Origin: Fonsecaea monophora
Taxonomy: Eukaryota; Ascomycota; Eurotiomycetes; Chaetothyriales; Herpotrichiellaceae
DNA: 24,751 nucleotides
Direction: 5' to 3'
Assembly (NCBI RefSeq): GCF_001642475.1
Contig: NW_019174131.1
Coordinates: 1 to 24,751, forward strand
Made by a program: the position numbers and the translations under genes. How positions within the stretch are numbered: position 1 is the stretch's first letter; each line of letters begins with the position of its first letter. Positions 1 through 6,649 of the stretch are shown piece after piece. The notes beneath the pieces are model-generated. The model saw only the letters and a list, made by a program, of their open reading frames with translations. It searched no databases and was not told where the DNA came from.

Positions 1-52
1 AATTTTTTACTTTTCTTTGTTTTTTGAAAAAAAATTTTTCAATTGCAAAAAA

Positions 53-77
53 TTTATTATATTACAGACTTATATTA
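53..77 (-). promoter_or_regulatory. Putative promoter upstream of cox1 (third copy of the rRNA-leader motif)
   Basis: On the minus strand this reads ATATAAGTCTG followed by TAATATAATAAA. The same block with core AATAAGTCT sits immediately before rnl (8951-8982) and rns (21205-21238). It resembles the yeast mitochondrial nonanucleotide promoter ATATAAGTA. Across the circle joint it would drive cox1, whose start is about 280 nt downstream. Promoter function is inferred from repetition and position. The redundant copy is at 24663-24687. Confidence 0.5.
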
Positions 78-120
78 GAGTATTCAGATTTGAACTGATA
101 ATTAATTTTACCTTTACTCT
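77..120 (-). pseudogene. Truncated tRNA-Trp-like minihelix between nad3 and cox1
   Basis: This 44-nt element has a 6-bp acceptor-like stem (AGAGTA / TACTCT) and a T-arm with loop TTCAAAT. It aligns piecewise with the intact trnW at 17923-17994: the acceptor, AGGTAAAAT, and the stretch CAGTTCAA-TCTGAAT-CTCT are shared, while the D-stem 5' side and the whole anticodon arm are missing. It cannot decode. It lies 10 nt past the nad3 stop and directly before the putative cox1 promoter, so it may survive as a processing signal. It is duplicated at 24687-24730 by the terminal overlap. Confidence 0.65.
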
Positions 121-129
121 TTTTTTTAT

Positions 130-537
130 TTAATTATTTATATATACTATTTGTTTTCAGTTTTTTAGTTGAATATTATTTCATTGTCTACTATCTATTT
201 TTAATGCATTTTTTCCTAGTTCAAATACAAAACCTAGAGTTAGTATAAAGAAAAATACTAACATTATTATTAAACCGTAAATACCGTTAGTATACGCACT
301 TACTATATAAGGATATACTAATAATATTTCTAAATCAAATAGTAAAAATAAAAGTGCAAAAATGAAAAACGAGATACTAAATTGTGTTCTATTTTGTCCT
401 AAAAATGAATGAAATCCACATTCGAAAGCACTATTCTTTTCTTGATATGGATTATGTGGAGATAATAATATATTTAAACCTAATAAAATTAAAGCTAATA
501 TAGGTATAAATATAAAAAAAAAAGTTAAACTTGTCAT
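130..537 (-). CDS. nad3: NADH dehydrogenase subunit 3 (complex I)
   Basis: Nad3 is a small core membrane subunit of respiratory complex I in the inner mitochondrial membrane. The frame starts at ATG (537) and includes the hallmark loop SPHNPYQEKNSAFECGFHSF with the conserved Cys, the FDLEILLVYPY motif, and three hydrophobic helices. A TGA at 181-183 would end it after 118 residues (FELGKNALKIDSRQ) under the standard code. With TGA as Trp it runs to TAA at 130-132, giving 135 residues with a hydrophilic tail that contains two UGA Trp codons. Fungal Nad3 is usually 118-150 residues, so both ends are plausible; the code change favours the longer one. It follows cob and is not joined to nad2, unlike most Pezizomycotina. 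Confidence 0.93.
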
Positions 538-776
538 TTTTATTTTTATTTATATATTTGAAGTAAAAACTGTTGTAAATTTATTTATTTTAATTAAATC
601 AAAATAAAAATATTTTTGAATGAAAAATTTGATATTTTTTGATATCCCACCTCCTCCCTCTTCTCTCCACTATTTCTCTACCAATATTATTTTAAATCAT
701 TAATTATGTTTATATTTTTAAAAAATTGAGTAGGATTGGCACTTTGATTTTTTAGTATTATGAAAACCTGTTTTAT
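538..776 (-). other. cob-nad3 spacer with polypurine tract
   Basis: No reading frame or tRNA is visible here. The spacer is AT-rich except for a purine-only stretch on the minus strand at about 646-670, containing GAGGGAGGAGGTGGG, which stands out sharply from its surroundings. It could form a two-tetrad G-quadruplex, or mark an mRNA end. Confidence 0.6.
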
Positions 777-1946
777 CTATTTTTGTGATGTATTAGATAA
801 TGCTATATCTACTAAACTATTTTCTAATAATGTTATAAACGGTACTATAACTAAAAAGTGTGAAAAATATAAAACAGTAGATATTTGTCCAAATTCTATA
901 AATGGAGATTCAACATGTTTTGCACCTAATTGCATTAAAACTAAGAAGTTTGCAACAAATATAAAGAATGCTACTTTACTTAAAGGTCTAAATTGTATAC
1001 CTCTTAATTTTGATAAATCTGAAAATGGCATAATTAATAATGCTAATATTGCAGCAAACATTGCTATAACACCTAATAATTTATTAGGTATAGATCTTAA
1101 AATTGCATAGAATGGTAAAAGATATCATTCTGGAACAATAGCAGGAGGTGTTTGCATAGGATTAGCCATAACATAATTTTCGCTATCACCTAAGGCATTA
1201 GGCATGAAAAACACAAAAATAGATAATACTATTATGAATAAGAATATTGTTATTAAATCTTTGAATATATAATAAGGATGGAAAGGTAGTCTATCATAAT
1301 TACCTGATACACCTAAAGGATTACTTGAACCACTAGAATCATGTAAAGCTATTAAATGCATTAAAGCTAAAGCAGCTAATACAAAAGGTAAAACAAAATG
1401 TAATGCAAAAAATCTATTTAATGTTGCATTATTAACAGAGAAACCTCCTCAAATAAATTGTACTATATCTTGTCCTATTCAAGGTATTGCACTCATTAAA
1501 TTAGTTATAACTGTAGCACCTCATAAAGACATTTGACCATAAGGTAATACATAACCTAAGAAAGCTGTAGCCATCATAGCTATTAATAATATAGTTCCTA
1601 TAGTTCACACTAATGTTCGTGGTGCTTTATATGATCCATAGTATAATCCTCTACCTATGTGTAAATACACTAAGAAGAAAAATGCTGAAGCAGTATTAGA
1701 ATGTAAATAACGTACTAATCATCCATTATTTACATCTCTCATAATATGCTCTATTGAATCAAATGCTTCTGAAATATTAGGTGTATAATGCATACCTAAT
1801 GTTACACCAGTTACAATTTGTATTCCTAAACAAAATGCCAATAAAGATCCAAAGTTTCATAAGTAACTTATGTTAGATGGTTGTGGTGAATCAATTAGAT
1901 AAGAATTTACCATTTTTAAAAGTGGGTGACTTTTTAATATTCTCAT
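777..1946 (-). CDS. cob: Apocytochrome b (complex III)
   Basis: Cytochrome b carries the two b-type haems and the quinone sites of the bc1 complex in the inner membrane. The frame starts at ATG 1944-1946 (MRILKSHPLLKMVNSYLID) and ends at TAG 777-779, giving 389 residues, the usual fungal length. Recognisable landmarks are the SHPLLK start, PRTLVWT, PWIGQDIVQFIWGGFSV, and the Qo-site motif PEWYLLPFYAILRSIPNK. Several Trp residues, including those in PEW and IWGG, are TGA. No intron interrupts it. It lies between atp9 and nad3, probably on the same primary transcript as rnl and the tRNA cluster. Confidence 0.98.
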
Positions 1947-1998
1947 TTATTTTTTTTTTTAATTATTTAGGTTAATATTTATAATTACAAGGTAAAAT

Positions 1999-2044
1999 AA
2001 GATCAATACACTTATTATATATATATATATTTCTTATTGATCTT
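1999..2044. other. Stem-loop between atp9 and cob
   Basis: Perfect 10-bp arms (AAGATCAATA / TATTGATCTT) enclose an AT-repeat loop. The element lies in the 235-nt spacer between the atp9 stop and the cob start, which otherwise shows only AT-rich sequence. A role in mRNA 5'/3' end formation is a guess based on position. Confidence 0.5.
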
Positions 2045-2181
2045 TAATTTTTTTTTAATTTGTTTTTTAAGCTATTTAAAGAATCTCTATTAAGATTTAA
2101 TTATTTTTTCTTAAATAAAAAATAATTATCCTTTTTTATTTTAAATTTTTAATTGTTTAAAATATTTAATATAAACAAATA

Positions 2182-2406
2182 TTAGGCAACGTATAATAAT
2201 AAGAAAGCCATCATTAAAGCAAATAATCCTGTTGCTTCTGAGAAAGCGAATCCTAAAATAGCGTATGAAAATAGTTGTCCTCTTAAAGATGGATTTCTAG
2301 ATACACCTATTATAAGTGCACCAAAAACTACACCTATTCCTACACCGGCTCCAATTAAACCAGTTGTGGCTAAACCTGTACCAATTATTTTAGCTGCTTG
2401 TATCAA
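2182..2406 (-). CDS. atp9: ATP synthase subunit 9 (c-ring proteolipid)
   Basis: This is the proton-carrying c subunit of F1Fo ATP synthase; a ring of copies turns in the inner membrane. The frame is 74 residues, the standard length. It has two hydrophobic helices joined by the polar loop RNPSLR (about residues 37-42). The essential carboxylate is Glu57 in FAFSEATGLFALM. The N-terminus MIQAAKIIGTGLATTGLIGA is typical of mitochondrially encoded copies. Many filamentous ascomycetes use a nuclear copy instead, so a complete mitochondrial gene here is informative. It follows trnQ after a spacer with two stem-loops and precedes cob. Confidence 0.98.
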   Translation of the reverse strand: MIQAAKIIGTGLATTGLIGAGVGIGVVFGALIIGVSRNPSLRGQLFSYAILGFAFSEATGLFALMMAFLLLYVA

Positions 2407-2438
2407 ATTTATAAATTAAGTATGTAAAACTAAATATA

Positions 2439-2562
2439 TTATAACAGTTTCAAATATACTAAAGAATTTAAGAATAAATAAATATCCTATAACTGTTATA
2501 TTTTTAAGTATTATTATTAAAGATTAAAAAATGATTAATTATAAAGATAATACTTAATAAAT
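2439..2562. other. Two inverted repeats in the trnQ-atp9 spacer
   Basis: The first has 10-bp arms TATAACAGTT / AACTGTTATA (about 2439-2499). The second has 11-bp arms TTAAGTATTAT / ATAATACTTAA (about 2514-2561). Both are perfect and lie upstream of atp9 in an otherwise featureless AT-rich spacer. They could be atp9 leader structures or processing sites. Confidence 0.5.
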
Positions 2563-2617
2563 TTGAAAAATAATTATTTTTTCATAAAATAGTGATTAAA
2601 ATAAATCAATTAATAAT

Positions 2618-2690
2618 CTATGTTGGAGCGATTCGAACACTCAATAGTAAATACCAAAAATTTATGACTTACCTATTAGTCGACAACATA
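2618..2690 (-). tRNA. trnQ(ttg): tRNA-Gln (anticodon UUG)
   Basis: The acceptor TATGTTG / CAACATA pairs fully. The D-arm is GACT...AGTC. The anticodon loop TTTTGGT gives UUG, and the T-loop is TTCGAAT. It is the last tRNA of the cluster after rnl. Confidence 0.93.
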
Positions 2691-2703
2691 TTTTTTTTTA
2701 TTG

Positions 2704-2787
2704 TATAGACGACAAGACTCGAACTTGTAAAGTTATTAGCTATTCCGTCCTAAGCGGAACCTGGTTACCAAATTTCAGCACATCTAT
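2704..2787 (-). tRNA. trnL(tag): tRNA-Leu (anticodon UAG)
   Basis: The acceptor is ATAGATG / CGTCTAT (one G-U), and anticodon stem TTCCG / CGGAA closes loop CTTAGGA. It has a long class II variable region and a T-arm ACAAG / CTTGT. Its presence shows that CUN codons are read as Leu, without a yeast-like CUN-Thr reassignment. Confidence 0.93.
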
Positions 2788-2791
2788 TAAA

Positions 2792-2864
2792 TGCTCGAGA
2801 TAAGATTTGAACTTATAACCTAAACATCTTCAGTGTTCCGCTCAACCAATTGAGCTTCTCGAGC
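2792..2864 (-). tRNA. trnF(gaa): tRNA-Phe (anticodon GAA)
   Basis: The acceptor GCTCGAG / CTCGAGC pairs perfectly. The D-arm is GCTC / GAGC, the anticodon loop is CTGAAGA, and the T-arm is ATAAG / CTTAT with loop TTCAAAT. Confidence 0.95.
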
Positions 2865-2881
2865 TTTTTTATAAAAATATA

Positions 2882-2953
2882 TGGAGATATCAGGACTCGA
2901 TCCTAAATTAACGAAGTGCAAATTCGCCGTTTTACCAGTTAAACTATACCCCC
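2882..2953 (-). tRNA. trnA(tgc): tRNA-Ala (anticodon UGC)
   Basis: The acceptor GGGGGTA / TATCTCC has two G-U pairs. The anticodon loop is TTTGCAC. The T-loop ATCGAGT departs from TTCRANT at the first position. Confidence 0.9.
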
Positions 2954-3006
2954 TTTTATATAATATAAACTATTATTAACATATAATTAAACTTATATTT
3001 TTTTTA

Positions 3007-3088
3007 TATCCGAAAAACGATTTGAACGTTTATGATTAATATCAACGAAGCTTAAGTTCGTCCTGTCTACCAATTCCAGCACTCGGAT
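3007..3088 (-). tRNA. trnL(taa): tRNA-Leu (anticodon UAA)
   Basis: The acceptor is ATCCGAG / TTCGGAT, and anticodon stem ACGAA / TTCGT closes loop CTTAAGC. It has a class II variable arm and T-loop TTCAAAT. It reads UUR. Confidence 0.93.
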
Positions 3089-3158
3089 AAAGGTTATGGT
3101 GTATTTTGTGCTTCTTTCTATATAATTAAAAATAATTACATAATTAAATTTATATTGA

Positions 3159-3229
3159 AGACAGATATAGGATTTGAACCCATATGAATGTGGCCGAAAC
3201 ACAATATTCTACCATTAAATTAATCTGCC
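3159..3229 (-). tRNA. trnR(tcg): tRNA-Arg (anticodon UCG)
   Basis: The acceptor is GGCAGAT / ATCTGTC. The anticodon loop TTTCGGC has a 4-bp stem plus a mismatch. The T-arm is ATGGG / CCTAT with loop TTCAAAT. It reads CGN. Confidence 0.88.
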
Positions 3230-3233
3230 TTTG

Positions 3234-3305
3234 TAAGGCCAGAGTGACTTGAACACTCACCTTAACTGTCATGAGCAGTTGGCTCTACCATTAAGCTATA
3301 GCCTT
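3234..3305 (-). tRNA. trnM(cat): tRNA-Met (anticodon CAU), first of three
   Basis: The acceptor is AAGGCTA / TGGCCTT, the D-arm GCTT / GAGC, the anticodon stem AACTG / CAGTT with loop CTCATGA, and the T-arm GAGTG / CACTC. Three CAU tRNAs exist here; one is presumably the initiator. Sequence alone does not let me assign the roles. Confidence 0.92.
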
Positions 3306-3307
3306 TG

Positions 3308-3379
3308 CGCCTTTAAGATGATTTGAACATCTAACCGATATATTAACAGTATATTGCTCTACCTTTGAGCTATAAAGGC
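3308..3379 (-). tRNA. trnN(gtt): tRNA-Asn (anticodon GUU)
   Basis: The acceptor GCCTTTA / TAAAGGC, anticodon stem ATATA / TATAT and T-arm AGATG / CATCT all pair perfectly. The loop is CTGTTAA. The gene is 2 nt from trnM. Confidence 0.95.
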
Positions 3380-3391
3380 TTTTTTATAAAG

Positions 3392-3463
3392 GGAGGAAAC
3401 CTTGATTTGAACAAGGATAAACTATGCCACAAATAGTTGTTTTACCCTTAAACTATATCCACC
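3392..3463 (-). tRNA. trnH(gtg): tRNA-His (anticodon GUG), acceptor with mismatches
   Basis: The anticodon stem ACTAT / ATAGT with loop TTGTGGC gives GUG, and the T-arm CCTTG / CAAGG is perfect. The encoded G-1 faces C73, as His tRNA requires. The acceptor (GTGGATA against TTTCCTC) has two U-U oppositions, which is unusual in this set. Confidence 0.85.
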
Positions 3464-3503
3464 TATATATATATATATATTTAGACACATATATATATAT
3501 ATT
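3464..3503. repeat. AT microsatellite between trnV and trnH
   Basis: Two (TA)n runs separated by TTTAGACACAT. No gene is visible in them. Similar AT repeats occur in other spacers of this genome. Confidence 0.7.
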
Positions 3504-3504
3504 A

Positions 3505-3576
3505 TGGGAAATAAGTGACTTGAACACTTAACAATTCGTGTGTAAAACGAGCGCTCTACCATTGAGCTAATCTCCC
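3505..3576 (-). tRNA. trnV(tac): tRNA-Val (anticodon UAC)
   Basis: The acceptor is GGGAGAT / ATTTCCC (one G-U), the D-arm GCTC / GAGC, the anticodon loop TTTACAC, and the T-arm AAGTG / CACTT. Confidence 0.94.
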
Positions 3577-3581
3577 TAAAT

Positions 3582-3652
3582 AAGCGGGTTGAGGAATCGC
3601 ACCCCAATCTTTTGGTCATGAGCCAAAAATGTTAACATTACACTAACCCGCT
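3582..3652 (-). tRNA. trnM(cat): tRNA-Met (anticodon CAU), second of three
   Basis: The acceptor AGCGGGT / ACCCGCT pairs fully. The anticodon stem TTTTGG / CCAAAA encloses loop CTCATGA. The T-loop is TGCGATT. Confidence 0.9.
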
Positions 3653-3654
3653 AA

Positions 3655-3727
3655 CAACCCAGAAGAGATTTGAACTCTTGTTCTAACTGTGAAAAAGTTA
3701 TGTCTTAACCAACTTGACCACTGGGTC
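3655..3727 (-). tRNA. trnE(ttc): tRNA-Glu (anticodon UUC)
   Basis: The acceptor is GACCCAG / CTGGGTT, the anticodon stem TAACT / AGTTA with loop TTTTCAC, and the T-arm AAGAG / CTCTT. It is separated by only 2 nt from each neighbour. Confidence 0.94.
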
Positions 3728-3729
3728 TA

Positions 3730-3800
3730 AGCCCAGTGTAAGTATCGCACTTACTTCTACCGATTACAAAACGGTTACATTACTTTTATGTTAACCAGGC
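3730..3800 (-). tRNA. trnT(tgt): tRNA-Thr (anticodon UGU)
   Basis: The acceptor GCCTGGT / ACTGGGC has two G-U pairs. The D-arm is ACAT / ATGT, the anticodon loop TTTGTAA, and the T-arm GTAAG / CTTAC. It is the first tRNA after rnl and starts the T-E-M-V run that recalls the Pezizomycotina TEVMM order. Confidence 0.92.
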
Positions 3801-4387
3801 TTTAATATTATTTGCATAATTGTATTTTTTAGTAAATTAATTATTAGTACTTTATACCTAAAGACATATATGTCCGTATAGCTAAAGCCTAGTACGTAAT
3901 GTTATATTACGTTTATATGAGTATAATAAAATAAGTTTCGTGCTTATATGCTTTCAGCTCTTATCTTTAATTGACGTGGCTTTCTTGCTATGCCTATTAA
4001 AATATGGTACTTTAGTTAAAATACTTATTTAATAAACAACAAGTAAACTATAGGTCAACATACCCAATTCCTTTCGTACAAAGGGGATATTCTTATTTTA
4101 CTCAAAGTCCCTCTAGAAGATAGAAACCATACTGTCTCACGACGTATTAAACCCAACTCATGTAGCTCTTTAATCGACGAACAGTCGAACCCTTCATGAT
4201 TCCTACGTTCAAGAGGATGAGCTAAGCCGACATCGAGGTGCCAAACCGCGCACTCAATTTGTACTCTCTTGCGCTTATTAGCCTGTTCAATTTGTTAACA
4301 AAAAAAATATTTTTTTTTTCCATATTTTTCAATATGGTTCAGACTATGTTTTCATTTTTAGTATATATTTGTTTTTTAATTTTCCAA

Positions 4388-5648
4388 TTAATTTCCACTT
4401 ACTCAACCTTTTAATCCGAATGAACCAATACGAGTTTTAGAATTTAATTTTGTAAATTGTAAATTTGAATTTAAATTATTTCTTAATAATACAGAAGATA
4501 AACCTTTATATGAAGAATCTATATTTAATAAATTTCCTTTATATTTAAGTTTGTTTATAGATCTAGAGGCTGTATATCTTTTATTTAATCTACCATTAGC
4601 TTCTAATCTAAAACCGGCAATATGTTTATATTTAAGATTTTTTATTATATTCTTGTATAATAATTTATTATTATTATAATAATTTTTTATACTTAAATCT
4701 TCTTTTTTTATTAATTCGCCTAAAATAACTCTTTTTTTCTTAATTATTATTTTTTTTTCTAAATTAGCTAAATGTCTCATTAATCTTCTTCTGTTTTTTC
4801 TTATTTTTAATAATATAGATTCTGAAAGAATATTACTATTTAAATAAAAATATTTTAAATTTATAAAATTAAATTCGATGTTTTTATTAAATAAACCTTG
4901 TAATTTATTTTTTATAAATTGTAAATAAGTATAGTTAAATCTAGATCTATTTACATATATTAATCTTCTATAATAAGTATATACAAGTAATCTTCTTAAA
5001 GATTTTTTAATAAAACTTTTATAAAATATATTAACATATCTAGATACAGCTATATATTTATTTATTTTTCTTTTTTGATGTAAATTTTTTAATATTCTTG
5101 CTATTTTAGGTTTAAATAAATTAGCATCTATTAATGCTAAAGTACCCTTAATATTAATTTTTTTTAATTTTTTTTAATAAAATTAATTTATTAGATAATA
5201 TATTTTTTTTTATAAGATAAAGGTTTTTTTTAAACTAAGAATATTTATTAAAAGTTTATTTATATATCTTTTTTTTAATTTTAATAAATAATTATTTTTT
5301 TTGTTTATTATAAACATATAAAGTAATAATTACCTTATTATTTGTATGTTTAAATTCACCTTTACTAAGAAAAATTCTATTAATAGATAATTTTCTTCGT
5401 CTATTATATATTTTTTTTCTTCTTATTTTTTGTTCAATATTTGTATTGTATAAAAAAAAATAATTTCTAATAAGTTTTATAGCTAATCTACTAATATTAG
5501 GTATTAAAGATAAAGTATTATTATTATATGTAAATATACTACTATCTCAATATCTAGTAGAAGCAGGAAAATGCTTTAAACTATCTGTATTATCAAAATT
5601 ATAAGGTTTATTAATATTAGTTTTTTTTATTATAGATAGTAATTTCAT
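4388..5648 (-). CDS. rps3: Mitochondrial ribosomal protein S3 (uS3), frame interrupted at T runs
   Basis: Rps3 is a small-subunit ribosomal protein. The start is ATG 5646-5648 (MKLLSIIKKTNINKPYNFDN) and the stop TAA 4388-4390 after the ending KGWVSGN, where Trp is TGA. The C-terminal part (GFRLEANGRLNKRYTASRSI, SSVLLRNNLNSNLQ, SKTRIGSFGLKGW) is diagnostic. The interval corresponds to about 420 codons, the normal size. Reading requires at least three frame changes, all in or near runs of 8-9 T on the plus strand: 5295-5302, 5203-5211/5224-5231 and 5158-5175. Clear Rps3-like residues continue on both sides of each. Assembly length errors in homopolymers are the likeliest cause; true decay or programmed frameshifting are alternatives. 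It is nested in the group I intron of rnl. Confidence 0.85.
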
Positions 5649-5735
5649 ATACTGATTATATAAATTGTTTAATTAAATTAAATCTATTTCATTAATAAGG
5701 TATATTAATATTTATTATAAATATATACATATGAT

Positions 5736-5866
5736 GGATTTAACTAGTCGTTGAACGTTCTTATTAAAAATAAGTTTCGCTTCAAATTAACTATATACAT
5801 ATAGTGTTTTTTGAAATTTATCCATATTATTACCAATATTTATAAATATTGGGGGACTAACATATA
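5736..5866 (-). other. Group I intron 5' catalytic segment (P1 and core)
   Basis: This part contains the P1 guide GTCCC and the S-type core sequence upstream of rps3. The ribozyme core precedes the protein frame, so translation of rps3 need not disturb the 5' half of the fold. The 3' remainder is 4288-4387. Confidence 0.6.
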
Positions 5867-6450
5867 ATCCCTAGCGTAACTTTTTCAAAAATACAAGACC
5901 TTACCTTTCAGTATCTTGCGATCTTATGCCCCGCTTACGCGACTGATGGACTTGTAGGTCTAACAGTAAAGCAAGATTAAGCCATTAAACTTTTACAGTA
6001 TTATTTAATATCATAGTATAAATACTACAATTATGAATTTTAAAATATTTTAAAATTCGTTCTACAACTATTCACCATATAGTTAAAATCTTACTTAAAT
6101 AAAAAATATAAAAATATTTAAAATCACAGTAACTGAATAAATTATAAAAATAACAAATTGAAAATGTAGTGAAAAAACTTTTTCAATACATATTTACATT
6201 TAACATGTAAATTCACGAATAGAATTTTGGATATACCCAGGTACTTTTTCTGGGATCTGTGCCCCGCATAAACTGTCTTCTAATCAACCGAATCTAATAA
6301 AGTAAATAAAGGTGTCACATCATTGTTACTTTTAAAAAGTAACTACCTTATACTCTTGTAATTCTTATATTAAATTCTAAAGTAGTAACAGTAAAGCTGC
6401 AAAGGGTCTGTTAAGATAGGTCATTTTATTACTAAAATTTCCCCCTTCAA

Positions 6451-6484
6451 GAACCGTACATGCGATTTTCATCGCATACGGCTC
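6451..6484 (-). ncRNA. Group II intron domain V
   Basis: This 34-nt hairpin begins GAGCCGTATGCGATG, turns with a GAAA-type tetraloop, and returns GCATGTACGGTTC. This is the catalytic core of group II introns. The AGC catalytic triad and the GUAC side bulge are intact. Confidence 0.95.
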
Positions 6485-6486
6485 AA

Positions 6487-6649
6487 GAATTTAATGATTA
6501 TATATTATGATATTTATTTTTAAGTTATAAATACCAGAGAATATCCGATTTGAACGGATGTGATTTTTTAAATCAAATAAGTTTCAAGCTTATCGCTATA
6601 AACCACTCAGCCAATTCTCTATTACCATAATTTATATAATGTTAAATTC
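6487..6649 (-). other. Domain IV stem of the group II intron, capped by trnS
   Basis: The arms at 6649-6623 and 6512-6487 can pair: GAATTTAA with TTAAATTC at the base, then a longer AT helix with a few mismatches. The tRNA (6620-6535) sits in the enclosed apical region. This is the position normally occupied by intron-encoded protein genes. The pairing was found by eye. Confidence 0.65.
6535..6620 (-). tRNA. trnS(tga): tRNA-Ser (anticodon UGA), inside the rnl group II intron
   Basis: The acceptor AGAGAAT / ATTCTCT pairs perfectly. The D-arm carries GGCTGAGTGGTTTATAGC, typical of class II Ser tRNA. Anticodon stem ATAAG / CTTAT encloses loop CTTGAAA (UGA). The variable hairpin is TGATTTAAAAAATCA, and T-arm ATCCG / CGGAT has loop TTCAAAT. 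It is the only well-formed UCN-reading tRNA in the genome, so it should be essential. Its location in domain IV of an rRNA intron is highly unusual. Confidence 0.96.

Larger units (their letters stand above)
1..139. repeat. Terminal direct repeat, left copy (circular-assembly overlap)
   Basis: This segment recurs at the right end of the window (24612-24751). The two copies agree except for run lengths: six T versus five T after the G at 19 / 24630, and one extra T at the very end of the right copy. The simplest reading is a circular molecule of about 24,610 bp assembled slightly past its start. True terminal repeats of a linear mtDNA are the alternative, but the repeat cuts through the 3' end of nad3, which favours the circle. 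Confidence 0.9.
4288..5866 (-). mobile_element. Group I intron in rnl (position ~2449/2450) hosting rps3
   Basis: The 5' exon ends GGGAT and the intron's GTCCC (5857-5853) can pair with it to make P1, with the U-G wobble expected at the splice site. The intron ends in G (4288), directly before exon AACAGGC. The core motif GTTCAACGACTAGTT (about 5756-5742) matches the conserved S element of group I introns. This is the classic Pezizomycotina rnl intron with the ribosomal protein S3 gene inside it. There is no homing endonuclease motif (LAGLIDADG or GIY-YIG) in the frames I translated. Confidence 0.9.

Noticed and set aside
760..1110. Plus-strand open frame of 116 codons
   Set aside because: It is the antisense of the cob C-terminus, which is clearly coding on the minus strand.
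2993..3619. Minus-strand open frames of 65-69 codons within the tRNA cluster
   Set aside because: They run through well-folded tRNA genes (trnL, trnR, trnV, trnM) and AT repeats, with no protein features.
5867..6409. Possible third intron in rnl exon 2, which is about 150 nt longer than the E. coli counterpart
   Set aside because: The sequence runs colinearly through recognisable domain V landmarks with AT-rich helix expansions, and I saw no splice signals or ribozyme core.
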